DNA of 64,000 nt. Origin: Zopfochytrium polystomum (taxonomy: Eukaryota; Chytridiomycota; Chytridiomycetes; Chytridiales; Chytridiaceae). This document shows, piece after piece, positions 53,359 to 64,000 of this stretch. The position numbers and the translations under genes were made by a program. Location: positions 62,001 through 126,000 of the forward strand of contig JAIVFJ010000174.1 of assembly GCA_025765615.1 (NCBI GenBank). Reading direction: 5' to 3'. Under the pieces are notes generated by a model. The model saw nothing but the letters and a program-made list of their open reading frames with translations, had not been told where the DNA came from and did no database searches. Positions within the stretch are counted from its first letter, which is position 1. The number at the start of each line of letters is the position of its first letter.

Positions 53359-56300
53359 TCAGTCCGCGTCCGCGTCGTTTTCGGAAATAATTCGGAGGAA
53401 GACCCTGTTCAAGGTTTCAATTAATTTGAGTGCTCATCCAGCCCAACCAAAGTCATAGACGTTAAACACTCACTCCTCCAACGTAGTCTGCGAGATGCCC
53501 CAATCCAAGATGCCTGCCTGTTCCTTGCCCCTCTCCATGATCTCAAACAGCCTAGACATGACGCCGGGTCCCGACGCAAACTCGTACGACGTGTTTGTCG
53601 CGAACGCGTCCAGCTTGGTAAACCCGGGCGGCAAGATCGACTCGACCCACTCGCAGGCGCGCGCTGTGTGCTCGGGCGGCGAGTTGAAAAACAGGCGGAA
53701 CCCGGTGCCGTAGAGCTCTTTTAGGCGGAGAGGGTTCGCGTAGCAGCGCAGCACGCCCTTGGACATGATGCCGATGCGCTGGCATACCGCTTCGGCTTCT
53801 TCCATGGAGTGCGTGGTCTGTGGGGGTAGGCGGTTGCGAGGATGAGCGAGGTGAGTGGGAGGAGAGTTCTTTGTCACGAGACGAGGCATCCTCGCCATTA
53901 TTGAAGCCCAGCACTCACAAGGATGATGGTCTTGTTCTCCTTGGCGCGGTGGATGATGTTCCAGATAAGCCGACGCACCTCCGGGTCCAAGCCAGTCTAG
54001 AATGATCCAACACGAATGAGCGGCCCGCACCTCAGACGACACTCTTCCAACTCACTGTAGGCTCATCCAAGAAAACAACCGCGGGCTGGCCGACGAGGGC
54101 GATTGCAATCGACAGGCGCCGCTTCTCACCACCCGAGAGCGTCTTCGTTTGACGTCGGCGCAGCGTCGTCAGAGACACTTGCTCCAGCGCCGTTTCGACC
54201 GTCGCGCGCTCGTCCCGTCGTTTCGTCCCCTTGAGCCGGCAGTAAAAGTACAAGTGCTCTTCGACACTCAGGTCTTCCCATAGGATATCAAACTAAGGAG
54301 TTTGGGGGTTTTTGGTCAGACCGACCCAAGCAGATGGGTGAAATCACAGGAGGAGTGTGCGCTCTGACCGCAGTGGGAGGGTCGAAAAGCAAGGCAAACG
54401 AAGAACAGTTCTTGCTACCCTCTCCCTCCTCATACCTGCGGGCAAATTCCAATAACCTTGTACACCTCCGAAATCTGCGTCTGGATATCGTACCCGCTCA
54501 ACCTCGCCGCGCCCGCCGTCGCATCGTACAGCCCCGTCAACATGCTGATGAGCGTCGTCTTCCCGGCGCCGTTCGGTCCCAGCAGGCCGAGCACCAGGCC
54601 AGACTCGGCGGCGAACGACACGTCCTTGACCGCGACCTTTGGCGGGGAGCCAGGGGCGCGGGACGCGTAGACTTTGCGCAGGTGCGAGATAACGATGGGC
54701 GCGTTGGGCGGGTACGCGGCGGCGTCGACGCGCCGTCGCTCCGCGATTACGTCGGCATCCTCTAGCCCTGCGGTTTCGTCGGGCGCGCCGGCGCCGGCGC
54801 GGGAGCTCGAGAGGCCAAAGGCGAGGGAGTCGTCGCCGGGAGAGGAGGATGAGCGGTTGAAGAGGGCGAGCGTGTCGGTGATGGGGAAGTGCCAGGGGCG
54901 GCGCTGGCCGTACTGGGACGGCAGAACGGCGGTCAGGTAGATGCCGATGAGGCCGTAAACGATGACTTCGACGACCATGTACAGCATGGAAAGGGTGACT
55001 TCATTGTTTCGGGAGAGGTCGTTCGTGTCGTACGGCTGTGTTACGGAAGGTGAAGGGAAACGGGGTTAGCTGACCGATTTCCGGCGTGACGCATATGCCG
55101 CCAGAGCTTCAACTTACGCGCTTGGTACTGTCGTACGTGGCCACGTTCAGCACGTACAATGCACGGTAGAAAGCGAACGGCGGCCAGATGAAGAAGGCGG
55201 AGGGGAAATCGCCATCATCAAAGATTTGGTTCGTCACAAGCGAAATAATGACTCCGCAGAGAACAATGAGGAAAACGAGGACTAAAGGGGGAAGTGATGG
55301 TAAGAGGGACGTCCATAAAGAGTATTATGCAACTTACCGAGCGCCATCCTGCTACGGTTGAAGAAGGAGGCGAAGAAGAACGCCAACGTCACTTGGGCGT
55401 TGCCCCAGACAAAGAAAAGGAGCAAAATGACTGGAAGCCCTGTCTTTGTGAACAAGCTGAGCTTGGTGAGGCGTCCCGCTACGATAAAGATTATTGACGA
55501 GATGGCATAGAGGATGAAGAAGGTAACATAATGCGACACGTAGTACGCCCACGCCTTCAATCCATTCATCTTCATCATGGCGAGACTGCGAATCGGTGGA
55601 TATTAGAAACAGTTCATGCTCTTCTGCATGTCTTGACTACTCACATTCGGTCCTCTTTTTCTGCAGATTCAACGGAAACGAATTGAAAGTAGAAAAAGCA
55701 TCATCAGAGACGCGATGCAACGAAGATCAAGCAGTAAAAGAGCATCAAACCTTTTACGAGTGTAATGACAAAGATTGGCAGCAAGAACGACACACCGAAC
55801 GGAAACAGGATCCTCCCGATGATCCCTGCAAACTCGTAGTTGAGCCTCGTGGACTGTGTATCCGGAAACGCGCGCAACCCCTGCGTGATCTTTGCGCCAA
55901 CCAACTTGCCGCCGACCGTCGTGGCAAAGTACTTGAGCGTGGCCTGGTCCAGCTGCGTCAAAAACGCCAGCAGCCGCTGGCCCTTCGGCGGAAAGTTCGC
56001 TGCGGCGTCGACGCGCTTGTCGGTGCCGACGTGCAGCACAAGGCGCGAGCCGAGGCTCGCGCCGTCGGTCGAGATGGCGTCGAGGAAGACGGAGCCGTGC
56101 GGCATCTTTGCGGTGACCGCGCCAGCACGCACGTAAAAGTCTGTCAGCGCGGACGTCGATGGGTCCGTCTCCTGCAGCACGGTCTTGTTGAGCTGCGCGA
56201 GCTGCACCAGCAGGTCCTGGATGCGCGCCGTCAGGTCGTCGTCGAGTGCAAGGTCGCTGGTGGACGGGTTGGACGACGCCGACGCGTTGGGCGCGACAAA

Positions 56301-57509
56301 GTACGGGACGGGGATGAAGCCCTGGAGGCCGGTCGTCGAGGAGATGTTGGCGTACAACCGGCTGCCGATGGCGCCGAGAAGGCCCGAGCCGGCTGTGTTT
56401 GTGCTTGTCGCGGTTGCGGCGCCGGTCGAGAAGGACGGGTCGACGAAGACTGTCAGGTTGGTGGCGGTGAGGAAGGACTGCAGCGATGCGACCGCGACTG
56501 CGGATGACGTCGGGACGCCGAGGATCGAGGAGAGGGCGTCGCTGCTCGCGGACGAAACGCCCCAGAAGTTGAGCTGGTTCTGAGTGAAGCGGTTCAAGGC
56601 TTCGCTGTCCGAGTTGCTGGACAGTACGCTGATCCATCCGCCGTCGGGTGGTGGGTAGTAGGTGCTGATGCAGCAAGAGCGTAGGTTGTGCGCGAGAAAA
56701 CGAGATTCAGTGAGTCGTTCGCGAACACACAATTTGTTACGACAGGCAAACCTATCGATTTTCTGCGACAGCGAGGCGTTGCTGTTGCGCTCGTAGATGT
56801 CCGAGTTGTGCGGATAGTTCTCGGCAAACCAGAAAACGCCTTAATTGGAAAGTTCTGTGAACGGGGTGATGCCAAAATTTCGGTGAAATCAACTTAACCA
56901 ACATGGAAACTTCGAGTTCGCTGAAGATCCGGGATTCGATCTCGCGCTTACGTCAATGTAAACGTGGCGCATAAAGTTGACCGCTTTGCCGTTGGTCACA
57001 TTTGCTCCGTGGATCAAAGGGTCCGATGTGTTGTACCGAGGAAACCCATCCAGATGCAGCGAGGGAAAGTTACTGCAGTACTGGATATCTGTTCGTAAGA
57101 AAGGGACCTTCAACTGTTAACATCGACTAAACGAAGAAAACGATCACCTTCGATTGTTGTTGAGTTGTTTAAGAGTGTTTGAACAACACTTCCAAGGGCG
57201 GCAGCGATGAGTACGAATATAAGGGGACAGCAACTGTGCGTGTAGATAAACGCGAATTTCAAGATTTGGTCAGAGCCTTAGTTGATCAAGGGTCGAGGCA
57301 TCTTCTCCCGCCAAATACTCCGGACGATACCTGATGCAGCAGACATTCGCAAAGACCTGCCGCTTCTGGTAGGATATGGCCTTATAGGCTAAGGCGCGGA
57401 CGTTGTTGCTCTTTCTGGGTGCGATCGCGTGAGTGGCGGCTGCATCCGGGTGTTGTTGCTGCTGCTGCTGCCTGCTGCTGCCAGGAGTAGGCGGCGAGAT
57501 CCTCGTCAT
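53359..57509 (-). CDS. Half-size ABCA-type ABC transporter
   Basis: One transmembrane domain followed by one nucleotide-binding domain. ATG at 57509 (MTRISPPTPGSSRQQQQQQH), then VRALAYKAISYQKRQVFANV, the ABCA N-terminal segment, and TM1 PLIFVLIAAALGSVVQTLL. A large extracellular loop with sequons runs through exons near 57113-55860 (GWISVLSSNSDSEALNRFTQ). The later helices include FGVSFLLPIFVITLVKGLML, AYYVSHYVTFFILYAISSII and LVFLIVLCGVIISLV. The NBD has Walker A GLLGPNGAGKTTLISMLTGL (about 54551-54586), ICPQFDILWEDLSVEEHLYF, signature LSGGEKRRLSIAIAL, Walker B VVFLDEPT-TGLDP and TTHSMEEAEAV (H-loop). The short last exon gives TTLEEVFLRIISENDADAD and stop at 53359. About ten introns. Probably lipid transport; dimerisation expected for a half transporter. 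Confidence 0.88.
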
Positions 57510-57817
57510 GCGCCCGGGCAGCGGCCATTGCGGATTTTATTTAATCGTCCGAGAGAGCTCCGGAATGTGCTGGACTGGGATGGCAAAGGCTGGATGGCAA
57601 GATGGGGATGCAGAAGGAGGTAACGATGGGGAGGTGGGATAGGTGGGTTGGTGTCGGTTTGATTGCGCCGCCGTCAACAAAAGGATGGGCGTGGATTAAA
57701 GAGCGGCATTAAACATGCATCGATGGACTCACGGAGGAGGCAGGGGTCGTAGCAGCCATTGGGTAAGCCACTGGAGGAGGTTTGGCAAGGGCACGAGACA
57801 AGAAGGAGTGGAGAGAG

Positions 57818-57906
<89 letters not shown>

Positions 57907-58378
57907 GAGAGAGAGACGAGAGATTCCCGTTTCTCTCTCGCCGGCCTGTGGCGGGATTACCGACCGACATCCGCTTCACTTTCGCTGTCGCGAGTTGGAT
58001 ACTCCTCCGTCGTTTTTTTTGGCTGTTGTTTTCCTTGGCGCCGGATGAACAGATCATTTTCCGCTCGATTGCGGGGGAAGAGACAAAAAGGACGAAATGC
58101 AGGAGGTTGGGAGACAAAACGTGTCTTTCATTTAATTCTTGTGCAAGGGTGTGAGGGAGCCACGACGGTGCGCGGCAGCGTCGCGAGGCGCGAAGGTCGG
58201 AATCCGCGGGAGCGAGTGGAGAAGTCGAAGTGGCGGAGCAGGCGCCGAGCGGGGCGGCGTCGAGCGACGCAACGAACGAGAAAAATTCTTCTTATTGGTG
58301 GTTTTGTGACTTGCAGGAAAAACAAACGAAATTCCGTCACACCCCCCCCCGAGAACGGAGTGTAACGAAGTGCAGATA
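57510..58378. other. Intergenic between ABCA gene and retroelement
   Basis: Contains the long GA tract at 57819-57916. No supported gene. The boundary with the retroelement is set by the end of its last frame (58379); its 3' LTR was not identified here. Confidence 0.45.
57819..57916. repeat. (GA)n microsatellite, long
   Basis: About 98 bp of GA with two GGAGAG interruptions near its right end. Confidence 0.95.
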
Positions 58379-59968
58379 TTACATCAGATGGTGGTGGTAG
58401 AGGAATTGGGAGAGTTCAGGAGTAAATTTGGCCCAAGTGTTGAAGAGGGGAGGATGGTCAATGTAGGAGAGGAGTACTGAGTGAATGTTGCCAGAACGGT
58501 CACGACGGAGTGCAAGGACTTGAGAGATATCACGGAGGTGAAGAGGGAGTGGAGTAAAAACATCAGGAGTGCGGGAGAAGTACGGGCGGAGCTTTTCAGG
58601 ATGGAAAACAGGGTGGATACGCCAAGAAGGGGGAAAGTCAAGTTGGTAAGAAATACCAAGTTTTTCAATGATTTTGAAAGGGCCATAAAATGAGCAGAAA
58701 GTTTTGGGGGAAAGGACGACCAGTCTGGTTAGGGGGAACGAAATCAACAGCACGAAACGAGAACAAGATCACCGACTGTGAAAGGGTCAGGGCGACGGGA
58801 GCGGTCGGCATATGCGCGTTGGCGGTCCTGGGCGTGCTGAAGAAGGTCTTTCGCAACAGAAAGGCGGGCTGTAAGGTCGTCAAGGTGGCATTTTGGTGGA
58901 TAGGAATGCCAAGGGACAGAGGAGACAGGGGATGTTGGCCTGAATCGAGGACAGAATGGTGTCGATCCAGTGCTGGCGTTAATCGAATCGTTAATTCCAA
59001 ACTCAACAGCAGTGAGGTGAAGATCCCAATCGCGTTGGTCCCATGCGACGTAGTCACGGAGTGCTGAAATAATCCAAGCATTTTTGTTCTCTGTTTGACC
59101 ATCAGTCTGAGGGTGGTAGGCAGTCGACATATTCAGGCGAGTGCGGAGAAGGGAGGTAAGCTGCTGCCAGAAGAGGGAAATAAACTTCGAGTCACGGTCG
59201 CTAATGATCACACGGGGAAGACCATGGTGACGCCAAACATTGTCAAAGAACTGGAGAGCGAAGTCACGAGCAGTGTCTGACATGCGGCTAGGCCAGATGT
59301 GGGTACGCTTAGTGGCTGAGTCAACTACAACTGCAAGGGCATCGTGTCCACGTTCTGTTAGGGGAAGCTTTGTAATGAAAGTCGACAGTAATGGTGTGCC
59401 ATGGGTGAGGTGCGATGTCGTGAGGATGAAGAAGACCAAATCGTTGACGACGTTCAATACGGTTACGCTGACAGGTGTCACACGTTCGTACATATTGTTG
59501 GATATCGGAGTGGAGACGTGGCCAGTGATAAGTCCGAATGACTCGTTCAGCTGTACGCTCCCAACTTCCGTGAATCGTCTCGTCATGGGCAGCTGTGATC
59601 AGCGAAGGCCGGATGGCTGCGGGTGCGTAAAGTCGTAAGACAGTAGCGTCGCGAAAGTAGAGAAGTCCGTTGATGCGGGTGTATCGACGGAGGTGTGGAC
59701 GGAGCCAACGTGGGGGTTCGGCAAGTCGATCCAGCGACTCGACGATTGTGAGGTACTCTGGGTCTGTATCGTAGTGGCGACGCAACAAATCCGGAGTGAT
59801 TGAAGTCGTGACTGAGATATCAAGGAGGACAAAGTAATCTTCGCCAGTCTGTGTTGAGACCTCCAAGGGTGTGGTGGCGTCGTGAAAGAACGTCAGCAAT
59901 AGGAATAGATTCCACTTTCCAGGGACCCATTCAATTTCAAAGTCAAAGATTCGATGTGTTCCAACCAA
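58379..59968 (-). pseudogene. Ty3/gypsy integrase and chromodomain, frame-disrupted
   Basis: The integrase N-terminal HHCC zinc finger is recognisable (HDETIHGSWERTAERVI ... CDTCQRN). The catalytic DDE core includes ALAVVVDSATKRTHIWPSRM, PRVIISDRDSKFISLFWQQL and MSTAYHPQTDGQTENKNAWI, carrying D, D and E in the expected order. The last ~120 residues carry a PHPVFHPEKL-type GPY/F module (GPFKIIEKLGISYQL) and a chromodomain-like end, QVLALRRDRSGNIHSVLLSY then NTWAKF. The frame changes near 58750 and near 59330, so no complete integrase can be made. Confidence 0.85.
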
Positions 59969-59999
59969 CGTAGCTGAACAGGACGGAGCTTGGGTTGGT

Positions 60000-61130
60000 C
60001 AGTGATGGTGACGAAGTGAATGGTGGTCAGTCAAAACGCGAACATGGGAACCAACAAGATATGGGCGATGTTGCTTCAAACCCTCTGCCAGTGCAAGCAG
60101 TTCACCCTCATAAGGATGATAGTTGGATTCTGCTGGGTTGCACTTGCGAGATCCAAAAGCAATGTGAAGTTGCGTTCCATCATCAGCGAGTTGATAAGAT
60201 GAGAGCCAACAGCGAGTTTTGACCAGTCAGTTGCAAGGTAGACAGTACGTGACCGATCAAAGAAGGCAAGGTTCTCCGGACGAGCGAGTGCTTGTTTGAC
60301 AGAGAGGAAGACATGCTCATTGTCAGGAGTCCATGTGAATGTGTGTAGCCTTCGTAATGGTCTCGCCTCGGCGAAAGTAGATCCGACAGCGGTGTAGGTG
60401 AGGACTTTAGCATGATGTGGGATGAAGCGATGCACGGTGTTCGAAAGTCCAAGAATGCGCGCAGTTCGGTCCATGAGCGTGGCGACTCAAAATCACGATA
60501 GAGTCAAGCCCTAGAAGGAAGAAACAGAAACATGGCCGTGCGAGATGTGGTAACCTAAATACTTTACTTCAGACTGCAAGAATCGGCATTTGTGCAAGCG
60601 GCAATGAAACTGGTTGTCCCGAAGGCGACGAAGAACAGAACGCAGGTGCTCAAGGTGCTCTCATAGGTTCGAGAAAATACAAGAAGATCATCAAGGTAGA
60701 CTGTCAGGTAGAGGTCGACCATATCTTGAAAGATACGATTCATGGTGGCCTGGAATGTTGCCGGTGCGTTTGCAAGACCAAGAGGCATTACCACCCATTC
60801 GAAATGACCATACTTCGTACGAAAGGCAGTTTTGTAGCGGTCCTCAGCAGCTACAAGGATCTGATGATAGCCTGAGGCAAGGTCAAGCGAGGTGTGAAAT
60901 GACGAGCGCCTGCAAGCGATCCAGAATCTCTACAATGTTAGGAAGTGCTGTGCGGTCACGGACAGTGTTCTTGTTAAGAAGACGATAATCAAAAACCAAA
61001 CGAAGCTTGTCTTTTTGGTGGACAAAGAAGATCGGTGCTCCGTACGGTGAAACTGAATGACGAATGCGGTCGTGTCCAACAGGAACTTCAACTCAGAGCG
61101 AAGTGCTTCAAGTTCTTCTTCGCTCATTGG
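60000..61130 (-). pseudogene. Ty3/gypsy reverse transcriptase and RNase H, frame-disrupted
   Basis: Fragments in three frames cover LRLVFDYRLLNKNTVRDR, VVMPLGLANAPATFQATMNR and the active site TVYLDDLLVFSRT (YLDD). The thumb and RNase H follow with FTWTPDNEHVFLSVKQALAR and VYLATDWSKLAVGSHLI. Frame breaks lie near 60895 and 60680 and between 60480 and 60560. Confidence 0.85.
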
Positions 61131-62078
61131 ATAAATTGGCTTAAATGGTGGCGGCTGTGAAGGATCAGCAAGAGGAATGGTATGATCACGACCACGAGAC
61201 GGTGGTGCACCCTCAAAGGTTGAGAAAAACTTCAGGGAACTCTTCTATAATTGCTCGTACTTTCGGGTCAAGTTTCTCAAGAGCGGCTTTATCTGCGTTA
61301 TCAGAGTCCTGAGTGGTGCGCTTGTAGTCCGGCGGTGCATCAGCGGCAGACGCAGTGACATTGAACAGGACACCCCACTTCGCATTGTCCTTGCGAATGG
61401 CACGACGAAAGGGCCTGTGCAGTGCAGAGCTCAACATCAATGTTCGAAGGCCGGGAGTACAAGAGATGGCCGTCACGAAATTGTAAGGTCTTCAGATTCC
61501 AATCAATGATAGGGTTGAACTTCTCAAGCCAATCCATTCCAAGAATAATGTCATATGCGATGCGTGTTGCAACAAAGTTGTGAATAAACTCCAAATTTCC
61601 AAATGAAAATTCCAGCTGTTGGTGTAAAGATGCTTTCAACTTCGTGTCACCATCTGCAAGATTGACTAAAAGATTACGCCCTTTTTGTTGTATGGTACTA
61701 AGTTTTCACTGATGAATGAATGACTAGCGCCTGAATCGACAAGGATTTTGATCAGATGACTTTTGAATACTCCATGGAAAACTAATAGCTTCAAAGGTGA
61801 GTCGGCACTACGTGAAACGTGGTACAAATACAACTTTATACTGCGGGGGTACTGAAGTCTCTGCCGGATGTACAACGCATGCCGGAGCGGCAGATGCAAC
61901 GGCTGCGGTCGACGCATCTACTGGCGCGTCGTCTCCAACGACGGGCCTCCGCGAGGTGGCCTGTTTGTTGGATCTGAGTTTTTTGGTTTTTGTTGGGATG
62001 CATGCACTTTTCAATTGTGTGATTATGGGCTCTGCAAAAGGTACACCATCCTTTCTCTTTATACTCAGCTCGTTCTGC
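61130..62078 (-). pseudogene. Ty3/gypsy gag C-terminus, zinc knuckle and protease
   Basis: A CCHC knuckle (CTFCRAHNHTIEKC) sits at about 62020-62060. The retropepsin motif VDSGASHSFI is at about 61710-61750, and the downstream ILGMDWLEKFNPIIDW is the usual end of the protease. The gag upstream of the knuckle is missing, replaced by the younger LTR. Confidence 0.8.
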
Positions 62079-62365
62079 AGGTGTTATGATCACCCTCTGG
62101 AACCTTCTGGAATCTTCTAGAACATTCTTCATGGAACCTTGGAACCTTCTTTGCTTTCCTGACTTGTCTTGTTGTCATTGGTATCATTGGTATCATTGTA
62201 TTACTAATTGCTCTTTCTGGAACTTTCTTTGAGTCTTGACAAGGAAGACTCTCAAAAGGTATAAAAGGGGGATGGGGGACCTGTCCCATCCCTCAAGTGA
62301 ATTATTGTTTCCAATACAATCATCACTCCTCTCAGTTTCCCTTGTCCTGCCTGTTCCTGACATCA
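62079..62365 (+). mobile_element. 5' LTR of a Tf1/sushi-like retrotransposon
   Basis: About 287 bp, beginning TGTTATGATCACC and ending CATCA. It has a TATA box (TATAAAAG, 62260-62267) and a probable transcript start near 62295. It is followed after a very short leader by gag (ATG 62403). The LTR interrupts the knuckle-proximal gag of the minus-strand element. The 3' LTR is outside the window. Confidence 0.75.
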
Positions 62366-62375
62366 TAATTCACTT
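62365..62375 (+). promoter_or_regulatory. Primer-binding site complementary to the element's own 5' RNA end
   Basis: ATAATTCACTT (62365-62375) is the exact reverse complement of AAGTGAATTAT at 62295-62305, which lies about 35 bp after the TATA box where the transcript should begin. An 11-nt match between RNA 5' end and PBS, in place of a tRNA, is the hallmark of self-priming in the Tf1/sushi group. Confidence 0.7.
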
Positions 62376-62402
62376 CACCCTCTCCTACTACTCTCTGCCA
62401 TC

Positions 62403-63323
62403 ATGTCTGACCCAAACAACACCTTCCCTGATGCAACTGCCTTCCAAGCCTTGATGGACCAATTACAAGCCCTTTCAAGACAGACACACCAACTTCAAGA
62501 ACAAGTCCTTCACCAGCAGCACCAGCTTCAACAACAACTTCACCAACAAGAACATCAAGCTCTTCCCCTGCCCCAAGCCAACCAAGCAAGAGAGCCCAAG
62601 GTTCCCAGCCCTGACAAGTTCACTGGGCTGGCCAAAGACCTTAGGAACTTTATGGCCACTGTGGAGAATGTCATCCTTCTCCAACCTTCAAGATTTCCCA
62701 GTGAGCAAGTCAAGGTTCTTTTCACAAGCACCCTCCTGTCTGGTCAAGCTCAATCATGGTACAGATCTCTCCCAAGCACACCCACCACCCTGCAAGAGCT
62801 CTGGGAGGGGCTGGAAGCTACCTTTGGTGACCCCTACGCATCTTGGACAGCAAGATCCAAGCTCAAGCATATCAAGCAAGGAAAGCAATCTTGTGTGGCC
62901 TACACCAACCAATTCAAGCAACTAGCCAGAGACTCTGGATACAATGATGCAGCTCTGATGGAGCTGTACCATGATGGTCTCCATGAGTCTATCCAAGACA
63001 TGCTCTCCCAGTCTCTGCACATCCCTGAGACCTTGGAAGAGTACATTCTCCTTGCCATCAAGATTGACAACAGACTCTACTCCAAGAGGCTGAAGCAAAG
63101 ACAAGTAGGAACTACATCAAGACCTACCCCAGTCCCTCAAGCTCTTACAGTTCCTGAACCCATGCAAGTGGATGCAGTTGAGACACTTCCTAAGGGTCCT
63201 CTGAGCCAAGAGGAGAAAACAAGGAGGGCCCAGCAGGGACTGTGTTTTACTGTGGCTCCAAGGAGCACTGTCAAGGACTGCCCAAGGAAGAAGCACCCAA
63301 ACTCCCAGGTCCAGGCTCACTGA
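62403..63323 (+). CDS. Gag of the younger Ty3/gypsy element
   Basis: ATG 62403 (MSDPNNTFPDATAFQALMDQ). The Gln-rich coiled-coil-like leader precedes the retrotransposon Gag core, KFTGLAKDLRNFMATVENVI, SGQAQSWYRSLP and LEATFGDPYASWTARSKLKH. It ends in a basic region with a partial zinc knuckle: frame 0 reads LCFTVAPRS, while the -1 frame reads FYCGSKEH at the same place. Frame 0 stops at 63323. Codon use (high A/T third positions, CAA/AAG rich) differs visibly from the GC-rich host genes. Confidence 0.85.
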   Translation: MSDPNNTFPDATAFQALMDQLQALSRQTHQLQEQVLHQQHQLQQQLHQQEHQALPLPQANQAREPKVPSPDKFTGLAKDLRNFMATVENVILLQPSRFPSEQVKVLFTSTLLSGQAQSWYRSLPSTPTTLQELWEGLEATFGDPYASWTARSKLKHIKQGKQSCVAYTNQFKQLARDSGYNDAALMELYHDGLHESIQDMLSQSLHIPETLEEYILLAIKIDNRLYSKRLKQRQVGTTSRPTPVPQALTVPEPMQVDAVETLPKGPLSQEEKTRRAQQGLCFTVAPRSTVKDCPRKKHPNSQVQAH

Positions 63324-64000
63324 GGGGCAATTCCCTGGACCCTCCTCCAAGCTGCCCCTGTTTCATCACCACCACCAGCACCACAAACACCTCAGATTCC
63401 AAGCCCCACCAACTCACCATGGATGTCAAGATTCAACTCTCACCCAAGTCAACCATCACAACCAAGGCCCTTATCGACTCTGGATCATCCTGCAACATCA
63501 TTGATGCCACCCTTGCCAAGTCTTGTGCCATTCCCACCATCAAGAAATCCACACCCCTCAAGGTCCACTTTGCCAATCATGCTCTGTTCAAGGAAATCAG
63601 CCATGAAACCAAGCTAAACCTCCACATCCAAGACTTTCCACCATCCATGGTCAACCTGGAAGTATTGGATCTTGGCTCACCCACATTCTCTGTCATCCTG
63701 GGATTACCATGGCTGCAAGCCCAGAACCCTGCCATTGATTGGGTCACTGGTCAAGTCCAACCTCCACCAATCGGAACAGTCACCCAAAACTCAAGTCAAG
63801 CCCCCAAGTCTCATGCTCTCAAGCCCTTGATTCAAGATTCACAGCCAGCCAAGACTCAAGTTCCACAGTTCACAGTTCACAGTCAAGATTCAAGTAGAGC
63901 TCATAGAGCTCACAGTCATGGCCAAGACTCTAGTTCACAGAACCCACAGTCAAAGATTCAAGTACCACAGTTCACAGTCCAATTCAAGATTCAAGTTCCA
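63248..64000 (+). CDS. Pol N-terminus (protease) of the younger element, runs off window
   Basis: Open in the -1 frame relative to gag from the zinc-knuckle region to the window end. It includes the retropepsin site ALIDSGSSCNIIDATLAKSC (63467-63526) and FSVILGLPWLQAQNPAIDW, then a Gln/Ser-rich linker with repeated TTCAAGATTCA and CACAGTTCACAGT DNA motifs. Reached either by a -1 shift at the TTTT at 63245-63248 or because of an indel. Reverse transcriptase would follow beyond 64000. Confidence 0.75.

Larger units (their letters stand above)
58379..62078 (-). mobile_element. Ty3/gypsy chromodomain retrotransposon, eroded, 5' end cut by a second element
   Basis: Reading right to left on the minus strand the order is gag zinc knuckle, protease, reverse transcriptase, RNase H, integrase, chromodomain: the Ty3/gypsy order. 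Frames are broken at several points, so it is inactive. The right end stops exactly at the TG of the younger LTR (62079). No LTR of its own was recognised; the left LTR, if present, would lie left of 58379. Confidence 0.9.

Noticed and set aside
1..64000. CRISPR arrays, riboswitches, Shine-Dalgarno sites, bacterial operons
   Set aside because: The window is eukaryotic with spliced genes; no direct-repeat/spacer arrays were seen.

Overview
The window is eukaryotic nuclear DNA, most likely from an early-diverging, chytrid-like fungus. Most genes carry short GT-AG introns. Recognisable products include exocyst Sec5, gamma-tubulin complex protein 3, Isd11, the RPA 32 kDa subunit, IMP3, LST8, a Zn2+ CDF transporter and a half-size ABCA transporter. 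There are three U1 snRNA genes, a piece of nuclear 28S rDNA and two Ty3/gypsy retrotransposons. No operons, Shine-Dalgarno sites or CRISPR arrays are present. The fungal assignment rests on the fungus-style Sec5, the Kin4-type kinase, the 28S sequence and degenerate ankyrin repeats of a type I associate with chytrid genomes; the exact taxon is inference.

Layout. 1-2518: SEC5 (minus, runs off the left end). About 2983-3420: decayed ankyrin-repeat gene. 4970-6898: unrecognised minus-strand gene. 7674-11581: GCP3/SPC98 (minus). 11935-12447: ISD11 (plus), convergent with RPA2 (minus, to 14039). 14855-15698 and 15743-17184: IMP3 and LST8, head to head with 44 bp between start codons. 17291-21844: tandem pair of membrane RING-H2 genes (minus). 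23137-24647: serine/threonine-rich membrane glycoprotein (plus). 25258-25640: pseudogene fragment of the F-box/WD40 gene that lies at 30447-31823. 26948-29220: histidine-rich zinc transporter (minus). 33193-36886: Kin4-like kinase with KA1 tail (minus). 38201-39760: conserved hypothetical (plus). 40561-41057: small secreted protein with a broken frame. 41701-43115: membrane-anchored kinase-like protein.

43391-49511 is the RNA-gene region. Two divergently transcribed U1 genes flank a truncated rDNA segment (possible ITS2 plus the 5' part of 28S, which is itself interrupted by about 700 bp of C-rich repeats). A third U1 copy follows after a LigB-type dioxygenase gene. The three U1 genes share an identical TATA element at fixed spacing and a conserved palindromic 3' flank.

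49929-57509 holds a PD-(D/E)XK nuclease-like gene, a TLC-domain gene and a half-size ABCA transporter, all on the minus strand. From 58379 to the right end lies a nested retrotransposon: an eroded chromodomain Ty3/gypsy element (minus) whose gag is cut by a younger element (plus). The younger element has an LTR, a gag and the start of pol, and shows the signature of Tf1/sushi self-priming. Several otherwise conserved genes have single-frame breaks, some at homopolymers, so uncorrected indels are a live explanation alongside real pseudogenisation.
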